From NCBI GenBank assembly GCA_030745955.1, contig JASLNQ010000157.1:1-5574 (forward strand): a DNA stretch of 5,574 bases. The letters are read 5' to 3'. Every line of letters begins with the position of its first letter. Position 1 is the stretch's first letter. This DNA is from Dehalococcoidia bacterium (GTDB taxonomy: Bacteria; Chloroflexota; Dehalococcoidia; UBA1151; UBA1328). The notes below the pieces were generated by a model. It did no database searches and was not told where the DNA came from. It worked only from the letters and a program-made list of their open reading frames with translations. This document shows, one piece after another, positions 1 to 5,574 of this stretch. The position numbers and the translations under genes are program-made.

Positions 1-99
1 GACGTCGGCGCCCTCGTTTGCAAGGGTGAGGGCAATGCCCCGTCCGATCCCTTTCCTCGCTCCCGTGATGAGCGCTGTTTTACCATCAAGCAGTCCCAT
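1..99 (-). CDS. Short-chain dehydrogenase/reductase (SDR), N-terminal fragment
   Basis: The first 33 codons of a gene that continues past the left edge; the frame is open to base 1. The ATG is at 97-99 and has a well-placed GGGGAGG 6 bases upstream. The protein begins MGLLDGKTALITGARKGIG, which is the first beta strand, the glycine-rich turn and the start of the first helix of a classical SDR Rossmann fold. The cofactor motif TGxxxGIG is at residues 12-19, and the fragment ends at the second beta strand (GADV). SDRs of this kind are cytosolic NAD(P)H-dependent oxidoreductases of about 250 residues. The basic residues Arg15 and Lys16 in the turn are often seen in NADP(H)-preferring members such as FabG, but substrate and pathway cannot be told from 33 residues. 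The Tyr-x-x-x-Lys active site lies outside the window. The gene follows addA in the same direction after 101 bases, so it may share the transcript, but no functional link is evident. Confidence 0.9.
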   Translation of the reverse strand, partial: MGLLDGKTALITGARKGIGRGIALTLANEGADV

Positions 100-200
100 T
101 CGTTGCCTCCCCGTTTGCGATCGCTTGATTTTTCGCAGATGCGATCTTAGCGCGGATTGTCGATTTGGGAGGGTCGTTGAGGTCGGGGTAGGAGCGGTCG
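100..200. other. Intergenic gap between addA and the SDR gene
   Basis: A gap of 101 bases. I see no GC-rich stem followed by a T run that would make an intrinsic terminator after addA, and no convincing -35/-10 pair. It does hold two copies of TGCGATC (plus strand, 116-122 and 140-146), the first within the 8-base palindrome GCGATCGC (117-124), and the SDR ribosome binding site. Read-through from addA into the SDR gene is possible. A weak or regulator-dependent promoter cannot be excluded by eye. Confidence 0.5.
106..112 (-). promoter_or_regulatory. Ribosome binding site of the SDR gene
   Basis: The minus strand reads GGGGAGG here, followed by CAACGA and the ATG at 99-97. This near-perfect Shine-Dalgarno match with 6-base spacing fixes the SDR start and suggests the gene is translated independently of addA. 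Confidence 0.8.
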
Positions 201-3200
201 TTAGCCAATCTCGTGAAGAATTTTACTCATTGCGGCGGTTTTTGCTGCGTCGAGGTTGGCGATTGTGTGCTCATACGCCCGGCCGCCTGGTCCGCCATCG
301 GCGAACACCAGGACAGCTTCCCTGACCATCATGCCGAGTTTTTCGACGACGAGTGCGTACCCGGCCAGCTGCGATTCGTAGCCCTTTGCACGCTCGATCA
401 ACTTTTCACCGGAGACCTGGTCGGTCTTGTAGTCGACGATGGTCATCGTGTTGTCGGCATTCCTGACGATCAGGTCGATAAATCCCTCAACCTCAACTCC
501 ATCTGAAATCTCGGCTGCGACCCACGCCTCTTTCCAGGTGTTTTCGCCGGTCGCACCGGCAACGACCGGGCATTCGAGGACGTTGCGGACCAGCCGGGCG
601 ATGTTTTCTTGCTGACCGGGCATCGAGTAGGCGTCAGCTGAAAGGCGGACCAGATCGTTGAGCGCCGACGGGTCGTCGAAATCGATGTCCTGCAGCACGG
701 CGTGTACCGCCGAGCCGACATCGGTACCACCGCGACCGCGACGGGCAGTGTTCCACTCTGTCGATTCTGCGGCATCGTCGGGTTTGGCCGGTGGTGGCGC
801 GTCGAACATGGTGTGATCGGCGAGCCTGGACGGTGTCACATAGCCACGCCTTGATGCCGCACTGATCGCTCCGGTGGCAACCTGGATCCAGCTTGCGCGC
901 TCGCCTTGCGAGAATTCGCCGGGCCGGGCAGCGTCCGGGTCTTCGTCTCTGCGTAAGCCGTCTTCCCTACCTGGACCGGTACCCTGCTCGATATCGAACT
1001 GCTGCCATAGCCCAGGGTTTGCTTCGGCGTATTCGCTGATCGTCACGGCGAGGGTCGATTTGTCGGATGACGAGCGGTGGACACTCACGACCAGGTGTTC
1101 CCGTGCCCGCGTGGCACCAACGTACGCAAGCCTGGCGTGTTCTGCGACATCCGCCTCTTTCTCCACCGTGGCGTGATTATCGTAATCACCGGTTGCGAGG
1201 CCGAGTCCTCTCGCACCCAGCCTGACCGCCATGATTGGTTGGCCGTTCTTTTCTTTGGTGATCGAATTGCCTTTTGGAGCCGATGCCGGGACCTGCAATC
1301 CTGAAAGCGCCACGATGGGGAATTCGAGTCCCTTTGCCGCGTAGATTGTCATCACCCGTACGGCATTGACCTCGCTATTCGCCAGTGCGCCCTCCGCAAC
1401 GCGCACCCCCGCTTCGGCCTGACGACTGAGCCAGCGAACAAGTTCCCGGAGCGATCCTGTGCCCGAATGCTGCAACTGTCGCGACATCTCGATGAACATG
1501 TCCATTAGCTGCTCGCGTTCACCCGATGGGTCCATCAGTGCTGCAACCTCGCGGAGCCGACGTTCCCGAATGAACTCCTCGACCAGGAAGGGGGTTGAAT
1601 GCTGTTGCCGTTTATCGTGGAACTCGGCCAGGCCGGCCAGCGCCGTGGCGACCCTGTGGACTCCCGAATCCTCGTGAAAATCGTCGGGCTGCGTGCGGAC
1701 CCGCGAGTACTCGAATTTACGATCCAGGCTTGCCCACTCGAATAGGTCCTGGTCGGAGCACCCCCAGGCATTGGATTTCAGCGCGGCGACGATCGCGACC
1801 TGGTCGGTGGGATCGTCGATGGCAGCGAAGTTGTTGCCGAGTTCATGGAAGGTCTGCGTCTCGAAGATCGCAGCCTGCCCCTCCAGCACGTACGGGACAC
1901 CGTGGTCCTTGAACGCGGCTTCGAGATTCGGAAGCGCGGTCCGGCGGGGTATGAGCACGCACAGGTCGCGGAAACTCGACTGATATTCATGACCGTTCCG
2001 GCCGACCAGTGTCCAATCACCGGCGCCAATACCCAGGCTGAGTTGGGCGAGGTCTGCGGCTTCGGCGTCACGGGCGTCTGTGACATCGCCGGTTGAAGGA
2101 GCGCCCATCATCATCACGCGAGGTTTGTCGGTGCTCGGTCCACCCTGATCGGATTTTCCGGGTTCGAGAGGCACGTACTGCGCCTGGTTGGGGTTCCTCG
2201 ACGATCCACCTGGTCCGTTCATCCACGGTTCAAATACGGCGTTTACCCAGTCGAGGATTTCAGGGTTCGACCGGTAGTTTTTCGACAGAGACAGCTGGAT
2301 CGCCCCGAGCGAGGAGATCAGGCCCTGCAGCTGGGTGAGATCGGCCCTGCGGAACCTGTAAATCGATTGCTTTTCGTCGCCGACCACAAACAGCGAGCCG
2401 GGTGTCGGAGCGCCGGCGCCGTCGCGGTCGGTTAGCAGGATGGCGAGTTTGAGTTGTAGAGGGTCGGTGTCCTGGAACTCGTCGATCAGCACATGTGTGT
2501 ACCGGGCCTGGAAATACTCCTTCGCCGAGTCGCTCTCAGCCAGCAGTCGACACGAGAGGACCAGCAAATCCTGGAATTCCAGCTGACCCCGCGTGCGGCG
2601 TTTGTCTGCATAGGAGAGCACCATGGACGCAACTTCATTGACCAGCGGCACCACGGTCGATTCGCCGAACGACTGGCGACCCGATTCAAGTCTGCCCTGT
2701 GCTTCCTTGAGGAGCGCCCGGGCCTCTTCCAGGCTGCTGTCACCGCTTGCGAGTGGACTCCAATCGGGTGCTCGACCTACAGTCGCGGAGAGTTTCGGTA
2801 ACTGGGTCAACGCGAGCACGCTTTCCTCGTCCAGGCCCGACTCCAATGCCTCGTCTATCCACGAAACCGCCAGCGCTATGGTGTTGTCGAGGTGATCGAG
2901 CAAGCGGTCGTCCGGGTTTGTGCAGTACGCCCGCAGGTCGAGCGCCGCCGCCAGGTCTGACCTGATCGAAGTAAGGTAATCGGCCGGTTTCACGGACTGT
3001 GTCGGGGCTTTGAGTTCACCGAACCGCTCGACGATGTCGTAGTTCTCATGCAGCTCACCGGCGAGGTCGCGCAGGGCTGCCAATGGCGACCTCAGTCCGA
3101 GCCGCTGTGCGTCGATTACGGCTGCGGCGAAGGCGGGCCGGGTCAACGCGTCGCCGAGCCATTCATCCCATTCGGCATCGAATAATGCGTCTCCCTGCAC

Positions 3201-3602
3201 CGGGTCAAGCACCTCGAAGACGGGGGGTAGTCCGATATCGAGTGGCTGTTCCCGCAGGAGGCTTAGCGCGAAGCTGTGAATCGTTCCGAGATAACCGGAA
3301 TCGAGTGATCGCAACGCCGTTGAGAGGGCCTCCAGGTCGGCTTCGGCATTTTCTTCCCGAGCGTCAGCAAGTTTTTTTTCGAGTTCTTCGCGAACTCGCC
3401 TGCGGAGCTCCGAGGCAGCGGCGTCGGTGAAGGTGATTGCAGCAATGTTCAGGGGCTTCACCCCGCCCTGAGTCACGAGGTTCGCTATACGCTCAACGAG
3501 TGCGCCCGTCTTGCCGGTACCCGCCCCGGCACCAGCGTAAATGGTCTCAGTGAAAGACCCCTCCGCGATTCCGATAATTCGATCTCTCACGGGGTCGCTC
3601 AT
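201..3602 (-). CDS. addA: AddA-type ATP-dependent helicase/nuclease subunit (UvrD-like SF1A helicase plus PD-(D/E)XK nuclease)
   Basis: The gene encodes 1133 residues, ending in TAA at 203-201. It is predicted to be the motor and one nuclease of a cytosolic AddAB-type complex that resects double-strand breaks for RecA. Residues run from the ATG at 3602. Helicase motifs, in order: Walker A GAGAGTGKT (24-32); Ia AITFTDAAA (55-63); Ic-like GTIHSF (106-111); II VLIDEFQDTD (371-380); III VVGDEKQSIYRFR (406-418); IV SKNYRSN (440-446); V VRVMTIYAAKGLEF (748-761); VI RLAYVGATRARE (824-835). The C-terminal nuclease shows His967 (GSAVH), Asp1043 (GFIDLI), Asp1057-Tyr-Lys1059 (IVDYK) and Gln1078-x3-Tyr1082. 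All expected metal-binding and catalytic positions are therefore present. An acidic, low-complexity linker (about 870-905) separates the motor from the nuclease region. The length is slightly below Firmicutes AddA (about 1200). The start was chosen because its ATG overlaps the addB stop as ATGA and follows GGAGGAC. An in-frame TTG at 3692 would add 30 unlikely residues. Oddities: motif V has Tyr754 where His is usual, and the Q-motif glutamine is not visible. The main alternative is a RecB/AdnB-like protein, but the AddB-like partner favours AddA. Confidence 0.9.
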   Translation of the reverse strand: MSDPVRDRIIGIAEGSFTETIYAGAGAGTGKTGALVERIANLVTQGGVKPLNIAAITFTDAAASELRRRVREELEKKLADAREENAEADLEALSTALRSLDSGYLGTIHSFALSLLREQPLDIGLPPVFEVLDPVQGDALFDAEWDEWLGDALTRPAFAAAVIDAQRLGLRSPLAALRDLAGELHENYDIVERFGELKAPTQSVKPADYLTSIRSDLAAALDLRAYCTNPDDRLLDHLDNTIALAVSWIDEALESGLDEESVLALTQLPKLSATVGRAPDWSPLASGDSSLEEARALLKEAQGRLESGRQSFGESTVVPLVNEVASMVLSYADKRRTRGQLEFQDLLVLSCRLLAESDSAKEYFQARYTHVLIDEFQDTDPLQLKLAILLTDRDGAGAPTPGSLFVVGDEKQSIYRFRRADLTQLQGLISSLGAIQLSLSKNYRSNPEILDWVNAVFEPWMNGPGGSSRNPNQAQYVPLEPGKSDQGGPSTDKPRVMMMGAPSTGDVTDARDAEAADLAQLSLGIGAGDWTLVGRNGHEYQSSFRDLCVLIPRRTALPNLEAAFKDHGVPYVLEGQAAIFETQTFHELGNNFAAIDDPTDQVAIVAALKSNAWGCSDQDLFEWASLDRKFEYSRVRTQPDDFHEDSGVHRVATALAGLAEFHDKRQQHSTPFLVEEFIRERRLREVAALMDPSGEREQLMDMFIEMSRQLQHSGTGSLRELVRWLSRQAEAGVRVAEGALANSEVNAVRVMTIYAAKGLEFPIVALSGLQVPASAPKGNSITKEKNGQPIMAVRLGARGLGLATGDYDNHATVEKEADVAEHARLAYVGATRAREHLVVSVHRSSSDKSTLAVTISEYAEANPGLWQQFDIEQGTGPGREDGLRRDEDPDAARPGEFSQGERASWIQVATGAISAASRRGYVTPSRLADHTMFDAPPPAKPDDAAESTEWNTARRGRGGTDVGSAVHAVLQDIDFDDPSALNDLVRLSADAYSMPGQQENIARLVRNVLECPVVAGATGENTWKEAWVAAEISDGVEVEGFIDLIVRNADNTMTIVDYKTDQVSGEKLIERAKGYESQLAGYALVVEKLGMMVREAVLVFADGGPGGRAYEHTIANLDAAKTAAMSKILHEIG
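3599..3602 (-). other. ATGA stop-start overlap joining addB and addA
   Basis: The addB stop TGA (3601-3599) overlaps the addA start ATG (3602-3600). Such 4-base overlaps are typical of translationally coupled operon genes whose products are needed in fixed ratio, consistent with an AddA-AddB heterodimer. Confidence 0.85.
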
Positions 3603-5574
3603 TGACCGTCCTCCGCGAGTTCCAGGTAGTCGTTTAACGCCGGGTCTGATCCCCTTTTCGCGATCCAGTCCCGGGCCTTGCTCTTCGGACAAACCCGAAC
3701 GTATTCGCAGAACAGGCAGTTCTCGAACGACGGGCCACCATCACCCCAGGTGGCGGGGCCGCCGGGACGGGCAGGAAATACGCCGTGGTCGATGCCATCG
3801 ACAATCGTTTCCACCGCCGCCGCCAGTGCGGGACCCGCGAGGTCTTTCCGGTACTTCCCTGGTCCGGGTTTCAGTTCGTTGCTGCCTGCCTCCCGAACGA
3901 ACCAGTACGAGGCTGTAACATCGGCATCCGGGTATTTATGCGCCACAGCCAGTGAGTAGAGCGGCAGTTGGAGCTTGGTCCCGTGCCTGGTGGGATCTGT
4001 ATCCAGCTTCGAGTACGCCGCGGTGCTGCCCGACTTGTAGTCGTAGACGACAACTCGACTGCCGTCTTCCGAGATGTCCACCCGGTCGACCTGGCCCCTG
4101 AATTTCACGATCTTTCCAGTTGCCGTTTGCACCTCGACCGGAGGGCCGCTCTTTTTTGGCCGTTCGTCGGAGGTTCCTGCGCCGCCTCTGCCAAAGGAAT
4201 ACTCGGCCTCGACTTGCCGCATGTCGGGCTGCCCGGCTGTAGTCGGCTCACGGCGCAACCACTGGCGGAGGATCAACCATGCCCGTGACTCCTCGATCTG
4301 CCATGCGCCCATCGAGCGGCCCGGCGTCTCGTCCTTGAGCACCGCGATGTGCTTACTGATTTCCGTGCGCATCCAACTTTCCTGGTCTGCCCTTCCGGGT
4401 TTCGTTTCAGCGTCGAACTCCATCCGCCAGAGGGCAAACTTTTCGAGCACGTCATGGATCAGTGTTCCAAATGTCAGGGCGTCCAGTGCAAGTTCCGGCT
4501 CGGGTGATTCGGTTGGTTCGACGTGGAGTCGGCGGGAAAGGAAATATCGATAGGGGCAGGCCGCGTATGTTTCAAACGCCGTGGCCGAGCCGGTTGTTTC
4601 GTGGGATCTCGGATCAACTTCTGGCAGGTTGATCTTGCCGTCATACTCGGACCAGGCCGCTCCGGTCTGCCCGGCCTCGAACCGCACCGATCCGGCAATC
4701 GATGGCGCTACTTCTGACAACGGGAAGGCGGCGGGATCGTTTTCGGCGCGGCTCCAGTTTCTCGCGGACAGGACATCGTATTCCTGTTCTTCACCAGCAT
4801 CGGTTGCGGGAAGGTTCAACACGTCCCGGCGGTTCCGGACCGACACTCCCGTGACGGGTCCGGTCATTAACTGGCCCGCCTGTAATAGCGGCTCGCCGGA
4901 AACGACCCTCGCCGCGTCGAGGAACCAGCGTGCGGGTCCAAACTCCCTCGCTGCGCCGGGTACTCCACTGGGCCAGTACAGGAACACACTATCGGCGCTC
5001 GAAAGCACGGACAGGAACGACAGGCGGCTCTGCTCAATCGTGCGTTCGACAGTCCCAAGGTACTCACCGGTGGCGTCGATTTCACGTTTCACCGGATCGG
5101 GGAGAAGAGGATCGGAAAATCCCTTACCGGGATAGCGTGCCTCGGTCATTCCGAGCACGAAAACCGTGTCGAAGGGACACCCTGCCGTGGTCCAGATCGG
5201 GCCCACATATACGCCTGAACCCAGCGACCGGAGACCGGCAGATCGCCTGCCAAGCTGCTCTCTCAGTACCCCGGCGCAATGTCCGTAACCGGGAGCCTCA
5301 CCCGGTGTTTCCAGCGTTTCCAACCGGTCGATCAGGTCGAACAACCGGGTCCTGCGTGACTCGGCGACGCTCGTTTGTGTGGCCGCGAGGTAATCCGTGG
5401 TCATGTTCCGCAACCACTGGCCAAACCCCGACCATGAATTCTCGGTGGCACCGGGTCCCCGACCGGCGAGCACTTCGACGAAATCTCTGAGCGTGTTTGC
5501 GTACGCGGCATCCGATTCCGCGGCTTCGACCTCGTTCGCCCTGCCCTCGTCGAGCCGTTCCGAGCGTCGGGCGC
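3599..5574 (-). CDS. addB: AddB-type nuclease subunit with [4Fe-4S] staple, C-terminal part (5' end outside window)
   Basis: The last 657 codons, ending in TGA at 3601-3599. The frame stays open to the right edge, so the GTG at 5473 is not the start. AddB proteins have about 1000-1170 residues, so several hundred are missing. Numbering from the first whole codon (5572), residues about 110-225 form the end of a helicase-like fold. The segment GPIWTTAGCPFDTVFVLG (124-141) sits where motif V would be but lacks its AKG signature, so this core is probably not an ATPase, as in AddB. The PD-(D/E)XK domain follows: His373 (GTLIH), Asp496 (RGQVDR), Asp511-Tyr-Lys513 (VYDYKSG) and Gln535-x3-Tyr539 (QLPLY). 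Cys339 (AACPYRYF) and Cys619-x2-Cys622-x5-Cys628 match the four-cysteine [4Fe-4S] 'staple' of AddB and Cas4-type nucleases, which in AddB supports stability and DNA-end binding. Role: nuclease for one of the two strands and, in known AddAB, Chi recognition by the inactive helicase core. It overlaps addA downstream. Cas4 shares the cysteine pattern but is only about 200 residues long. Confidence 0.9.
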   Translation of the reverse strand, partial: ARRSERLDEGRANEVEAAESDAAYANTLRDFVEVLAGRGPGATENSWSGFGQWLRNMTTDYLAATQTSVAESRRTRLFDLIDRLETLETPGEAPGYGHCAGVLREQLGRRSAGLRSLGSGVYVGPIWTTAGCPFDTVFVLGMTEARYPGKGFSDPLLPDPVKREIDATGEYLGTVERTIEQSRLSFLSVLSSADSVFLYWPSGVPGAAREFGPARWFLDAARVVSGEPLLQAGQLMTGPVTGVSVRNRRDVLNLPATDAGEEQEYDVLSARNWSRAENDPAAFPLSEVAPSIAGSVRFEAGQTGAAWSEYDGKINLPEVDPRSHETTGSATAFETYAACPYRYFLSRRLHVEPTESPEPELALDALTFGTLIHDVLEKFALWRMEFDAETKPGRADQESWMRTEISKHIAVLKDETPGRSMGAWQIEESRAWLILRQWLRREPTTAGQPDMRQVEAEYSFGRGGAGTSDERPKKSGPPVEVQTATGKIVKFRGQVDRVDISEDGSRVVVYDYKSGSTAAYSKLDTDPTRHGTKLQLPLYSLAVAHKYPDADVTASYWFVREAGSNELKPGPGKYRKDLAGPALAAAVETIVDGIDHGVFPARPGGPATWGDGGPSFENCLFCEYVRVCPKSKARDWIAKRGSDPALNDYLELAEDGQ
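3608..3614 (-). promoter_or_regulatory. Ribosome binding site of addA, inside the end of addB
   Basis: The minus strand reads GGAGGAC, with 7 bases between GGAGG and the ATG at 3602-3600. It lies within the last codons of addB. It selects this ATG over the in-frame TTG 90 bases upstream. Confidence 0.8.

Noticed and set aside
144..149. TAAGAT on the minus strand as a -10 box for the SDR gene
   Set aside because: It matches only 4 of 6 consensus bases, and the bases about 17 upstream do not resemble a -35 element.
172..202. GGTCGTT direct repeat at the end of addA
   Set aside because: Two 7-base copies (172-178 and 196-202) with no symmetry or stem, one overlapping the stop codon; most likely chance.
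26..325. Plus-strand open frame of 99 codons spanning the SDR start, the gap and the addA end
   Set aside because: It crosses two supported minus-strand genes, and its Arg-rich product has no recognisable motif.
3600..3692. In-frame TTG start at 3692 extending addA by 30 residues
   Set aside because: The extension lies inside addB, is basic and low in complexity, and matches nothing in the helicase family. The ATG at 3602 has GGAGGAC at the right distance and an ATGA overlap.
4074..4553. Plus-strand open frame of 159 codons opposite the addB nuclease domain
   Set aside because: It is antisense to the catalytic and Cys-rich domain, has a composition typical of a shadow frame, and shows no domain signature.
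3599..4560. Cas4-like nuclease of a CRISPR adaptation module
   Set aside because: The four-cysteine pattern is shared with Cas4, but the protein is far larger, is fused to a helicase-like region, sits next to AddA, and no repeats or other cas genes are present.
5471..5473. GTG at 5473 as the start of addB
   Set aside because: The same frame continues without a stop to the window edge with plausible coding sequence (e.g. AAYANTLRDFVEV), and a start here would remove most of the AddB helicase-like core.
4930..5490. Plus-strand open frame of 186 codons opposite addB, and a similar one of 184 codons at 4581-5135
   Set aside because: Both are rich in Arg, Ser and Pro with no recognisable motifs and lie entirely opposite a well-supported gene; GC-rich genes commonly give such antisense open frames.

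Overview
The window is a compact, single-direction DNA-repair locus: all recognisable genes lie on the minus strand. Read in the direction of transcription (high to low coordinates) it holds the C-terminal part of an AddB-type nuclease subunit (running off the right edge), a complete AddA-type helicase-nuclease, a 101-base gap, and the first 33 codons of a short-chain dehydrogenase/reductase that runs off the left edge. There are no RNA genes, CRISPR arrays, insertion sequences or other mobile-element hallmarks. No stretch longer than about 100 bases lacks a gene.

The two large genes fit the double-strand-break resection machine AddAB. The upstream subunit has a degenerate helicase-like core followed by a PD-(D/E)XK nuclease domain stapled by four cysteines in the AddB [4Fe-4S] pattern. 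The downstream subunit has a full set of UvrD/Rep-type (SF1A) helicase motifs and its own C-terminal PD-(D/E)XK nuclease. The genes overlap by 4 bases (ATGA), with a strong Shine-Dalgarno sequence inside the end of addB, so the two subunits are probably made by coupled translation. Together they would unwind and trim broken ends to give 3' single strands for RecA loading.

The organism is a bacterium of moderately high GC, with GC-biased third codon positions and GGAGG-type ribosome binding sites. The flavour of the AddA protein (a short N-terminus, 'DPxRDRI' ahead of Walker A, and an 'AIDDPTD' segment in the 2B region) recalls uncultured Chloroflexota or actinobacterial lineages more than Firmicutes AddA. 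That assignment is an impression from memory and not demonstrated here.

I do not see an unprecedented system. The points worth a second look are a His-to-Tyr change in helicase motif V, loss of the Q-motif glutamine, an A8 run in the coding strand of addA at which slippage in either direction meets an early stop, and the question of which Chi sequence, if any, this divergent AddB reads.
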